Shown piece by piece: positions 1 through 6,630 of a DNA stretch of 11,272 nucleotides. The position numbers and the translations under genes were made by a program. Source of the stretch: CAZGYE01 sp964530165 (GTDB lineage: Bacteria; Planctomycetota; Planctomycetia; Planctomycetales; Planctomycetaceae); assembly GCA_964530165.1 (NCBI GenBank), contig CAZGYE010000191.1:1-11272 (forward strand), written 5' to 3'. Under the pieces are notes generated by a model that saw only the letters and a program-made list of their open reading frames with translations, searched no databases and was not told the origin of the DNA. Within the stretch, counting starts at the first letter, position 1. Every line of letters starts with the position of its first letter.

Positions 1-31
1 CCCACAATACATTTCAAAGCGAAGTTGACGG

Positions 32-45
32 ACCACTAGAGTGGT
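32..45. promoter_or_regulatory. Short dyad upstream of the permease gene
   Basis: A 6-bp inverted repeat, ACCACT-AG-AGTGGT, lies 45 bases upstream of the permease start. A TTGACG hexamer just before it (25-30) resembles a -35 box, but no convincing -10 follows at 16-18 bases. The dyad could be an operator or mere chance; nothing else in the first 90 bases is recognisable. Confidence 0.2.
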
Positions 46-90
46 TCGCAACCGCGAGCTCCGACACGGCACGTCAATGGGGGGCATGCG

Positions 91-1467
91 ATGTCAGCTT
101 CTGTGAGGTGGGGTCTGCGCTGGCGGCTGTCGGTCCTGTGGGCCCTCCAATGGGGCGTCACCGGCGCGATCCTCACGTATCTGCCGTTGTACTTCGACGA
201 AAACGGCCTGTCGCGCGGGCAGTTCGGCCGGCTCATGGCGGTGACGGCAGTGGGATTGTGGGTCGCACCGTTTGTGGTTGGACAGGTCTGCGACCGCTGG
301 CTGGCGAGCGAGAAGTATTTGGCGGTCAGCCACTTTGTCGGCGGGCTGACGCTGATCGCCATCCCCATTGCCACGCGAATCTACAATCAAAATAAGACTC
401 ACGAGAATTTCGTGGCCTTATTGGTGCTCATGGGACTGTACGCGATCGCTTACTTCCCGACGATTCCGTTGGCCAGTTCACTGACGTTCCGGCATCTGCC
501 CGATCCCGATGCACAGTTTCCCAAGGTCCGGATCTGGGGAACCGTGGGCTGGGTGCTCTCGGGCCTATTCCTTTCGCTGTGGCTGGGACGCACGGCGGCG
601 TACGGGTGGCTGGCGACCAACTTTCCCGATTGGCGGCCGACGCTGGAAAGCATTCGTTCCACATCGAGTTGGATGGCGGCCCCTTCCAGTTCCGACTGCT
701 TCCGCATGGCGGCACTGCTGTCCTTTGCGCTCTCCAGCTTCTGTGTCTTTCTGCCGTCCACTCCACCGGCCCATAGCGAGCGGGGAACCATCGCCCCACT
801 GGAGACGCTCCGCATGTTCGGAAATCCGACCTTTTCGATGCTGATCGGCACCAGCTTTCTGCTGGCCGTCGTCGTGCCGTTGTACACGTTGGAGGTTCCG
901 AAGCTGCTGGTCGAGCGGCTGGCTTTCCACAGCGATTGGGTGCCGGCCGCGATGACCATCGGACAGCTCTCCGAGTTTCCCGCGTTGTTGCTGCTGCCGT
1001 TGTGCCTGAAACGATTCGGACTGAAAACAACGTTTGCACTCGGCATGGGCGCCTGGCTGGTCCGCTACTTGTTTTTCGCGCTGGAAGCGCCGATGTGGCT
1101 GATCCTGACCGGCATCGCCTTCCACGGCGTGTGTCACGTATTTCTGATCATCGTCGTTCAGTTGTACGTCGACTCCACGTGCCGACGCGACGTCCGGGCC
1201 AGTGCGCAGAATCTGTTCGCATTCATCACGATGGGCATCGGCATGCCGCTCGGTTTTCTGGCGGGTGGAAAACTGGGAGACTGGTGTCACAACGTCGAGA
1301 CCGGCACGACGAATTACCACGCGCTGTTTTCCGTCCCGGCGGCTCTCATCGTCGTGGTGTTGTGCATCTATTGCAGATGGTTCCGGATGGAGACAGATCG
1401 GCCGCTAGCGAAATCCTCTTCCGGATCGGTGATCGGGACGGTACGCGGATGGGCCGGCAATCGGTGA
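91..1467 (+). CDS. MFS permease, nucleoside:H+ symporter (NupG-like) type
   Basis: A 458-residue polytopic inner-membrane protein, close to the usual 400-450 residues of the nucleoside:H+ symporter branch of the major facilitator superfamily. About 12 hydrophobic segments can be seen. Family-like signatures are the VRIWGTVGWV block at residues 146-155, between the first helices, and the GQLSEFPALLLLP block at 291-303, which has the Glu (295) typical of this branch and is followed by KRFGLK and the AWLVRY motif (321-326). By family it would import nucleosides by proton symport; the substrate here is inferred, and planctomycete members are not well characterised. The central loop (about 170-205) is longer and more polar than the rest. 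The start at 91 follows a G-rich run at 79-84. The gene converges on the YhaM-like gene, with only 41 bases between the stops and no obvious terminator hairpin. Its role as a permease is secure; the substrate is uncertain. Confidence 0.82.
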   Translation: MSASVRWGLRWRLSVLWALQWGVTGAILTYLPLYFDENGLSRGQFGRLMAVTAVGLWVAPFVVGQVCDRWLASEKYLAVSHFVGGLTLIAIPIATRIYNQNKTHENFVALLVLMGLYAIAYFPTIPLASSLTFRHLPDPDAQFPKVRIWGTVGWVLSGLFLSLWLGRTAAYGWLATNFPDWRPTLESIRSTSSWMAAPSSSDCFRMAALLSFALSSFCVFLPSTPPAHSERGTIAPLETLRMFGNPTFSMLIGTSFLLAVVVPLYTLEVPKLLVERLAFHSDWVPAAMTIGQLSEFPALLLLPLCLKRFGLKTTFALGMGAWLVRYLFFALEAPMWLILTGIAFHGVCHVFLIIVVQLYVDSTCRRDVRASAQNLFAFITMGIGMPLGFLAGGKLGDWCHNVETGTTNYHALFSVPAALIVVVLCIYCRWFRMETDRPLAKSSSGSVIGTVRGWAGNR

Positions 1468-1508
1468 GCGGGTGTTTTTCATGGTGACACAAAGGACGTG
1501 ACGAGGTG

Positions 1509-2486
1509 CTACTCCTGTTTGTTTGGCGCCCCCTTGAACAGTTTCCGTCCCAGCCGTGCGTTGAACGGCGTCCAGTGCGATTGGCCGTTGGGGTCGTCCG
1601 CGATCGTCCCGGCAAACTCGTGCACCTTCGCGTCGAGATTGTCGAGATGACACAGCGCGATCGCTTCGGGCGTCATCGGGAGCTTGGGGCTGCCGAACTC
1701 GTAGGCGCCGTGATGGCTGGCGATCATGTGTTTCAGCCGCAGCGCCGTCTCTTGCGGGAACGGCTCGCCGGTCAATTCGCCCACCTGGGCGATTTTCTCG
1801 TCCAGGATTTCGATGGCGATGATCAAATGCCCCAGCAACTGCCCTTCGTCGGTGTAGAGGAAACTGGTCTCGTAGCTCATTTCACGAGTCTTGCCGATGT
1901 CGTGCAGGAAGATGCCGGCCAGAAACAGGTCGCGGTCGAGTTGCGGATACAATTCGGCGATGCGATGGGCCGTCTCCAGGATGTTGAGCACGTGTTCGGC
2001 CAAGCCGCCGTGGTAGGCATGATGCGTCTTCACACCGGCCGGAGCCTGCGAGAAGGCCTGCATCAGCGGTTCGTCGATCAAAAAGCAGTCCATCAGCGCG
2101 CGGAGAGGTGGTGTTTCGATCGACTGCAAAATCTCCCGCAGCCGCGTCATCAGCCGCTCGACGTCCTGCGTGGCTGTGGGCTGGAAGTCGGCGACGTCAA
2201 GACCTTCCGGCGGGACAGGGTGAATCTGGGTCACGATCATCTGCAGCCCGCCCTGGTAGAGCTGCACCTTGCCCTTGACCTTCACGAACTCCCCCGCGCT
2301 GAAATGGGCGACTGTTTCTTCCACCACGTTCCACATCAGCCCGCTCATCAGGCCCGTCTTGTCCCGCAGACCGGCCAACAGGTAGAGGTCGCCGTTACGA
2401 TTCGCGCGCAACTGCTTGTCGGCCAGCAGGTAGACCTCCTCGACGGCGTCGCCGTCCTTCAACTCGTTCAGATATCGCCGGGGCAT
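1509..2486 (-). CDS. YhaM-like OB-fold/HD-domain 3'-5' exoribonuclease
   Basis: A 325-residue cytoplasmic protein with the layout of the YhaM/Cbf1 family: an OB-fold nucleic-acid-binding domain at about residues 15-90, a helical linker at 105-150, then an HD phosphohydrolase domain. Metal-ligand motifs are visible in order: the His-rich HHAYHGGLAEH at 155-165, the HDIGK core with H195 and D196, ASHHG with H258/H259, and CHLDNLDAK at 279-287. In characterised YhaM proteins this arrangement gives a metal-dependent 3'-5' exonuclease acting on RNA and single-stranded DNA, with a role in RNA turnover. Activity here is inferred from the family, and the length (about 315 residues is usual) and all key residues agree. 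The ATG at 2486 begins where the OB domain should begin; the upstream purine stretch is only a weak ribosome binding site. The gene stands alone, convergent with the permease and divergent from the surface-protein gene. Confidence 0.88.
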   Translation of the reverse strand: MPRRYLNELKDGDAVEEVYLLADKQLRANRNGDLYLLAGLRDKTGLMSGLMWNVVEETVAHFSAGEFVKVKGKVQLYQGGLQMIVTQIHPVPPEGLDVADFQPTATQDVERLMTRLREILQSIETPPLRALMDCFLIDEPLMQAFSQAPAGVKTHHAYHGGLAEHVLNILETAHRIAELYPQLDRDLFLAGIFLHDIGKTREMSYETSFLYTDEGQLLGHLIIAIEILDEKIAQVGELTGEPFPQETALRLKHMIASHHGAYEFGSPKLPMTPEAIALCHLDNLDAKVHEFAGTIADDPNGQSHWTPFNARLGRKLFKGAPNKQE

Positions 2487-2846
2487 GCGGTGGCTTTCTT
2501 TCGGTGGGAAAGTGATCCGCGTTCATTCGCGGGTTTGATTCTAGGAACACCTGCGCGAACCAACAAGGGGCTCCGCCGAATTCCAGCGAACACCCGCCAC
2601 AGAAACGGGTGGTGTGGCACGCTCAGAGCGAAACGATGGGCGTGGTCATCGCCGCTCGTCCATCCCCGGCGTGTAATTGGCGTGAAAAAGCCGGTCACAA
2701 ACCGAGGCGGAAACGTCTCTTGCGCCGAGAATTCGCCGTTAATACCAGCGTGAACGGGGTTGGCGCAAAAATGTTGCATAGGAAAAGTTTTTTGAGGAAG
2801 ATTTCATACCAAACAGCCCGGCGTTGCTCCACGCGCCGGCCGACGC

Positions 2847-2871
2847 CATTGTCACACTCTCGCCGACAATG
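2847..2871. promoter_or_regulatory. 7-bp inverted repeat with 11-base spacer
   Basis: CATTGTC at 2847-2853 is matched by GACAATG at 2865-2871. The 18-base centre-to-centre spacing would suit a dimeric regulator on one face of the helix. No known operator is recognised and chance cannot be excluded. Confidence 0.2.
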
Positions 2872-2907
2872 CAACTTGCGTCAACCGCTGCCCGCCAAAC
2901 AGGCATC

Positions 2908-2940
2908 CCCGAGCACAACGTGTCACTCTGACCGCTCGGG
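2908..2940. other. Hairpin CCCGAGC/GCTCGGG
   Basis: CCCGAGC (2908-2914) pairs with GCTCGGG (2934-2940), and the pairing extends outward with ATC/GAT if one C is bulged. The 19-base loop and lack of a T tract make a terminator unlikely; it may be a 5' leader structure or chance. Confidence 0.2.
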
Positions 2941-3036
2941 ATCGCCGACCGCTGGGGAAAAACACCTAGATCCAAAATAGTTCCTTTTTCGTTCCAGCGA
3001 TCTATTCCTTCTGCCCCCCTCCATTCTGTTCAGATT

Positions 3037-3064
3037 GAATTCCATGCAGTTCTGCATGACATTC
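3037..3064. promoter_or_regulatory. Extended dyad upstream of the surface-protein gene
   Basis: A perfect 7-bp inverted repeat, CATGCAG-TT-CTGCATG (3043-3058), is flanked after a 2-base mismatch by a further 4 matching pairs (GAAT at 3037-3040, ATTC at 3061-3064). Its right end lies only 22 bases upstream of the ATG at 3087 and 9 bases before the ribosome binding site. It could be an operator or a stem in the 5' leader that controls access to the ribosome binding site. Confidence 0.4.
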
Positions 3065-3073
3065 TGAAACCTC

Positions 3074-3078
3074 GGGAG
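3074..3078 (+). promoter_or_regulatory. Ribosome binding site of the surface-protein gene
   Basis: GGGAG lies 8 bases before the ATG at 3087. This favours 3087 over the in-frame ATG at 3093, which would be 14 bases away. Confidence 0.6.
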
Positions 3079-3086
3079 CACACATT

Positions 3087-5597
3087 ATGTGCATGACCAC
3101 TTGGCTCGATTCTCTGCGGACACGCGTTCGCGGCACGCGGAATCGGAAACGGCGTCCTACAAAGCCTCAACTGGCCGCGTATGTCGAACGCTGCGAGGAC
3201 CGCACGCTGCTCTCGGCACCGGTCGCCGTGGATGACTCGTATTCGACTCCGCAGAACATGTCGCTCTACGTCCCACCGATGGGCGTGCTGGACAATGACT
3301 CCGATCCAGACTTCGACCCGCTGGAGGCGTGGGAGTTCAGCCCGCCGACAAACGGGACGTTAATTCTCGATCCGGGCGGCTCGTTCGACTACGCCCCATT
3401 CCCCGGCTTCACGGGCACCGATTCGTTCACCTACCAGGCCTATGACAGCTTCGAAACGCTGTGGAGCAATGTCGCTACGGTGACGATCGACGTGACCCCT
3501 GCCGGTGGCGGCGCGAACAATCCACCCGATGCCATTGACGATACCGCCGCGGCGATGATGGACATGCCGATGAGCGTTGACGTGTTGACGAACGACACCG
3601 ATCCCGACCCAGGCGACTTCCTCACACTGCTGAGCGTAACAGCAGGCTCGATGGGTGGGACGACAATGGTCAACGCCGACATGGTCGACTACACGCCGCC
3701 GCCCGGCTACACCGGTACAGAAACGTTCAACTACACCATCCAAGACATGTTCGGAGGCCAAGACACGGCCACGGTGAGTGTGACCGTCGACGCGATGCCG
3801 AACAATCCGCCGACGGCCATGGATGATTCGACCAGCACGATGACGGATATGCCGGTCACCATCGACGTGTTGATTAACGACACCGATCCCGATCCGGGTG
3901 ACTTCCTGACCATCACCGGCACCTCCAATGTGACGCCGGGGGCAACGGCCACAATCACCGGCAGCATGATCGACTACACCCCCCCGGCCGGCTTCACCGG
4001 CAGCGACACGTTCAACTACACGATCGAGGACATGGGCGCCAACTCCGCCACGGCCACGGTCACGATCGACGTGATGATGATGAGCTTTCCGCCGGACGCG
4101 GTCGACGATCCCCTGATGACCGAGCAGGACGTGTCGCTTCTGATCACGATCAGCTCCGACCTGCTGGGCAACGACATCGACAATGGGGGCGGGTTGCAGT
4201 TCGACTCGTTCGACACGACGTTGACGTCCGGGACGGTGGTGGACAACCTCGACGGGACGCTGACGTACGAGCCGCCGCCGGGCTTCAGCGGCTCGGACCA
4301 GTTTGACTACACGGTCCCCGACAGCGGGGCGACGTCCTCGGACACGGCCACGGTCTTCATCGACGTCATGACGGCCGACCAGCCACCCGTGATCATCATT
4401 AATTTTCTTGAGATGAGCGATTCAATTGTCTTCGATGCCAGCGGTTCGTACGACCCGGAGGGGCAGCCTCTGCAATTCACGTGGACCGTGGACGGCTCGA
4501 CGTATGTCACGGACGAGGAGTCGGTCGATTTTCTGTTCGACGAGCTGTCGCTGATTGACTGGCAGCATAGTGACCTGAACGATTTCCACCTTGCAGTCAC
4601 CGACGGGACCCAGACAGTCTCAGAGTCCATCACGATTGCCTTTAGTGACGCTCCGCCCCCTTCTTCGCCGACAGCACCGACGGTACCGGCTGCACCGTCT
4701 TCCGTGCCACCAGAATGGCTTTCGTGGTACAATTCACGAGCCAGTTTGGATATTACGAATAGTGGGGATTCGACGTTCGTCAACAACGCGCTTGCTGTGC
4801 TGGACACCACTTACGCGTTGGGAACCATTCCCACGCTGAATCCGGGTCAGGCCACCCCCGCTTATTACGAAGTCAAAGGGGACAGGAGCAGGTCGACCGG
4901 AGTGATGATAGGAATAGGGCTCCAACCACCCGTCTTTTATCCACGGGCGAAACCAGCCGACGTTGCCCGCATCAACATTCGTGTCAACCTGCAGAATCTG
5001 AAGCAAGAATTGGTGAACGAATTCAACAATCTCTTGACCGCTAATCCGCCGAAGGAACAAGACGGGACCGTGATTCCCCTCACCGCAGCAGAGAAGAAAA
5101 CTAATGCGAACAAGCTGGCCGACCTTTACATTAAAACCGTCGATAACTTCCTCAACACTCATCCGGGTGCGGTCCGGAAACAGTTCCGGTTTGCGGTTCT
5201 GCAGTGGTTCGGCATCCAAAACGACGCGAACTGCCCCAATTGCGACACTTGGGCAACAGCAATCCAGGGGGGCGTGGATACCGGCGGCATTATGGCAGAC
5301 AGCTCCGCAAACCCGAGCGATCCTGTGCTCAACAACTTATACGATGCGCGGCGGGCACAGTATCACGGTATCGTTTCTGAGCATAATTTCCTCGCAGTCT
5401 TTTCAAAGGACTACACGATGCCACCGAATGAACCAGGCGGTTTTGGTGGGTACATCGCGCCCGCAAACATGACTGCCGCAATCAAGGCCAAGGTCCTGCT
5501 GCTGGATCCATGGCAGGATTTATTGCCCCGCGTATTCACGACAACGGAAATGGAAGCCAGCGGCTGGGGCCTGACGAACCTCGGCGTGCGCAACTAG
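3087..5597 (+). CDS. Planctomycete surface protein: cadherin-like repeats, PKD-like domain, possible papain-like C-terminal peptidase
   Basis: An 836-residue, probably exported protein. Residues 1-30 are strongly basic, without a classical hydrophobic signal core, and lead into ERCEDRTLLSA (34-44), a variant of the LEPR-XLL type N-terminus of planctomycete surface proteins. Four cadherin-like/Ig-like repeats follow (about 45-136, 146-236, 240-329 and 335-427). They share the pattern VLxNDTDPDPGD, then YTPPxGFTGxDTFNYT, then TATVTIDV; the acidic loops suggest calcium binding. A PKD-like domain (433-520, with FDASGSYDPEGQPLQFTW) and a Pro-rich linker (522-542) follow. The C-terminal 290 residues have lower GC and no repeats, and hold NCPNCDTWA (C716, C719), SEHNFLAVF (H766) and LLDPW (D808), an order that fits a papain-fold Cys-His-Asp triad. 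That enzymatic reading is inference. The stop is doubled (TAG TGA). The first LRR gene begins 78 bases downstream and may be co-transcribed. Confidence 0.8.
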   Translation: MCMTTWLDSLRTRVRGTRNRKRRPTKPQLAAYVERCEDRTLLSAPVAVDDSYSTPQNMSLYVPPMGVLDNDSDPDFDPLEAWEFSPPTNGTLILDPGGSFDYAPFPGFTGTDSFTYQAYDSFETLWSNVATVTIDVTPAGGGANNPPDAIDDTAAAMMDMPMSVDVLTNDTDPDPGDFLTLLSVTAGSMGGTTMVNADMVDYTPPPGYTGTETFNYTIQDMFGGQDTATVSVTVDAMPNNPPTAMDDSTSTMTDMPVTIDVLINDTDPDPGDFLTITGTSNVTPGATATITGSMIDYTPPAGFTGSDTFNYTIEDMGANSATATVTIDVMMMSFPPDAVDDPLMTEQDVSLLITISSDLLGNDIDNGGGLQFDSFDTTLTSGTVVDNLDGTLTYEPPPGFSGSDQFDYTVPDSGATSSDTATVFIDVMTADQPPVIIINFLEMSDSIVFDASGSYDPEGQPLQFTWTVDGSTYVTDEESVDFLFDELSLIDWQHSDLNDFHLAVTDGTQTVSESITIAFSDAPPPSSPTAPTVPAAPSSVPPEWLSWYNSRASLDITNSGDSTFVNNALAVLDTTYALGTIPTLNPGQATPAYYEVKGDRSRSTGVMIGIGLQPPVFYPRAKPADVARINIRVNLQNLKQELVNEFNNLLTANPPKEQDGTVIPLTAAEKKTNANKLADLYIKTVDNFLNTHPGAVRKQFRFAVLQWFGIQNDANCPNCDTWATAIQGGVDTGGIMADSSANPSDPVLNNLYDARRAQYHGIVSEHNFLAVFSKDYTMPPNEPGGFGGYIAPANMTAAIKAKVLLLDPWQDLLPRVFTTTEMEASGWGLTNLGVRN

Positions 5598-5675
5598 TGA
5601 GAAATTGTAGCGTTAACGGTCTTCTTGAGAATGTGCTCCCCTTACGAACCAATGGAAAGCGATCGGGGTCAAATT

Positions 5676-6281
5676 ATGGGCAACAACGGGCGTAAGATAA
5701 AAACGGCGTTTGCAATTTGTCTGGCACCGGTGATTCTCTATTTCATCCTGTATGGTTTGGTCCTCGGGCACACGTACTGGGTGCTCAAGCAGGTACAGAA
5801 CGCTGGTCCTGTAGCCTGGACCGGCAGCCTCCAGCATCTTTATGTTTCGGGCACCGACGAGCAGGCGATTCCGGCGCTCGAGGTGATGATTCGGCACCGT
5901 ATTCCGTTCGTGCTCTCGTTTTTTCCGGAATCGAAGATCACAGACCGCTCGCTCCGCGTGGTGGGACGGATGACCTGGCTCCACGAACTGTACCTCGCCG
6001 AACACAGTATAACCGATGAGGGGCTCGACGAATTGGAGAATCTCGACGAGTTGACGTATCTGGAGCTGGCTGGAACGTTGGTGACCGACGAGGGGATTCA
6101 AACATTAACAGCGCTCGCTTCTCTGCGACACCTGGGTGTACTCCGTACCAGGGTCACCGCTGATGGCTTGGAGCGGTTGGTTAGGAAGATGCCCAGCTTA
6201 CAGACTTCGTATATGGAAGAGCAGATCGCACGTCTGCGGGAGCGAGCGATCCGTGATGCCATTGACGACGACGGTCAGTGA
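5676..6281 (+). CDS. Membrane-anchored leucine-rich-repeat protein, single module
   Basis: A 201-residue protein. Residues 1-10 are basic and residues 11-33 form one membrane helix, probably an uncleaved N-terminal anchor. A linker (34-85) is followed by TDEGL-type leucine-rich repeats: KITDRSLRVVGRMTWLHELYL, ITDEGLDELENLDELTYLEL, VTDEGIQTLTALASLRHLGV and VTADGLERL. The C-terminus is a charged helix (about 175-201). I chose the ATG at 5676 because a G-rich site (5665-5668) lies 7 bases upstream and the membrane anchor then starts properly. In-frame TTG 5625, ATG 5631 and ATG 5652 are alternatives that add a polar leader. The LRR module is a clear paralogue of the modules in the gene at 6623. 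No enzymatic motif is visible, and repeats of this type usually bind proteins, so the partner and function are unknown. A hairpin follows 6 bases after the stop. Confidence 0.72.
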   Translation: MGNNGRKIKTAFAICLAPVILYFILYGLVLGHTYWVLKQVQNAGPVAWTGSLQHLYVSGTDEQAIPALEVMIRHRIPFVLSFFPESKITDRSLRVVGRMTWLHELYLAEHSITDEGLDELENLDELTYLELAGTLVTDEGIQTLTALASLRHLGVLRTRVTADGLERLVRKMPSLQTSYMEEQIARLRERAIRDAIDDDGQ

Positions 6282-6287
6282 CTGTAG

Positions 6288-6305
6288 GTCAGGCTCCTGC
6301 CTGAC
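6288..6305. repeat. Perfect hairpin GTCAGGC-TCCT-GCCTGAC (REP-like or terminator)
   Basis: A 7-bp perfect stem with a 4-base loop starts 6 bases after the stop of the first LRR gene. There is no T tract, so it is not a canonical intrinsic terminator. It resembles short palindromes scattered between genes in bacterial genomes (REP-like), which would fit the nearby RAYT remnant. This link is inferred. Confidence 0.5.
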
Positions 6306-6319
6306 GCTGACGAGGTATG

Positions 6320-6341
6320 GGGGCAGAAAAGGGGCAGAAAA
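6320..6341. repeat. Tandem 11-base direct repeat at the left edge of element 1
   Basis: GGGGCAGAAAA occurs twice in a row (6320-6330 and 6331-6341). It runs into the AAAAGGGG that starts the inverted repeat of the miniature element, so the element boundary sits within a GGGG/AAAA-rich run. It is probably slippage or an insertion-site feature. Confidence 0.6.
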
Positions 6342-6358
6342 GGGGATAAGTCCAATTA

Positions 6359-6387
6359 TTGACAAGTCGGACTGGCCGTGATACGGT
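6359..6387 (+). promoter_or_regulatory. Promoter-like pair inside element 1
   Basis: TTGACA (6359-6364), a perfect -35 consensus, is followed after 17 bases by TACGGT (6382-6387), which keeps the T, A and final T of a -10 box. It precedes the transposase start at 6394 so closely that it would give an almost leaderless transcript. It points toward the second LRR gene and might drive it. Confidence 0.4.
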
Positions 6388-6393
6388 CGCGGC

Positions 6394-6484
6394 ATGCCAC
6401 GCACTGCTCGCATCGCGCCTGGGGGGATGGTTTTTCATGTCCTGAATCGGGGCAATCACCGAATGCCGATCTTTGAGCAGTACG
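6394..6484 (+). pseudogene. N-terminal fragment of a REP-associated tyrosine transposase, copy 1
   Basis: The frame from ATG 6394 reads MPRTARIAPGGMVFHVLNRG followed by NHRMPIFEQ. This is the conserved beginning of RAYT-type Y1 transposases of the IS200/IS605 superfamily. The similarity stops at about residue 29, before the HUH motif and the catalytic tyrosine. From there the frame runs through the right inverted repeat and on to a chance stop at 6582. No active transposase can be made from it. Confidence 0.75.
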
Positions 6485-6577
6485 AATATTGGACTTATCC
6501 CCTTTTCCTTTCCGGCCGTCGGGATAGCTCTCGTTTGAGACGCCGTCTGGTCGAAGCAGATAAAAGAGAGGTTCGGG

Positions 6578-6630
6578 GGTGATTGTCATATTCGAGCGCA
6601 GGTGATTGTCGCAGAGTAGAAGGTGATTGT
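6578..6630 (+). repeat. Three spaced copies of GGTGATTGT before the second LRR gene
   Basis: GGTGATTGT occurs at 6578-6586, 6601-6609 and 6622-6630, spaced 23 and 21 bases apart, about two helical turns each. The third copy includes the proposed GTG start at 6623. They could be a cooperative protein-binding array or remnants of slippage. The 6507-6577 stretch before them shows nothing recognisable. Confidence 0.45.

Larger units (their letters stand above)
2487..3086. other. 600-base intergenic region between divergent genes
   Basis: No convincing gene is seen. The open frames here have planctomycete-unlike composition and no recognisable motif. The region must hold the promoters of the YhaM-like gene (leftward) and the surface-protein gene (rightward), but I cannot pick out a convincing -35/-10 pair. 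It contains several dyads. CATTGTC/GACAATG with an 11-base spacer lies at 2847-2871, CCCGAGC/GCTCGGG with a 19-base loop at 2908-2940, and a longer operator-like dyad at 3037-3064. AT-rich patches occur at about 2766-2812 and 2956-2993. Confidence 0.6.
6338..6506 (+). mobile_element. Miniature RAYT-derived element, copy 1 (169 bases)
   Basis: The ends are inverted repeats: AAAAGGGGATAAGTCCAAT at the left (6338-6356) and its reverse complement at the right (6488-6506). They continue with TATT/AAT, differing by one extra T on the left. The inside holds a promoter-like pair and the first 29 codons of a RAYT-type (Y1/HUH) transposase, then goes straight into the right end. It therefore looks like an internally deleted, non-autonomous derivative of a transposase-bearing element. 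Copy 2 at 8247-8415 has the same length and orientation and differs at only 6 positions by my count. No target duplication is evident, as expected for HUH elements. Confidence 0.8.

Noticed and set aside
565..1320. 251-residue open frame on the minus strand
   Set aside because: Antisense to the permease; Gln/Arg/His-rich, with no recognisable domain or ribosome binding site.
1506..2753. 415-residue open frame on the plus strand
   Set aside because: It is antisense to the YhaM-like gene, whose HD motifs and OB-fold are clear; the plus frame shows no domain and has His/Gln/Arg-rich shadow composition.
2468..2779. 103-residue minus-strand frame upstream of the YhaM-like gene
   Set aside because: No motif and overlap with the YhaM-like start; the region looks non-coding.
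3510..4370. Repeated DNA considered as a CRISPR-like or non-coding repeat array
   Set aside because: The repeats are the coding sequence of tandem cadherin-like domains, with a period of 95 codons between copies two and three.
6320..6341. GGGGCAGAAAA pair considered as a target-site duplication
   Set aside because: Both copies lie on the same side of the element and none is on the right, and HUH-type elements do not make target duplications.
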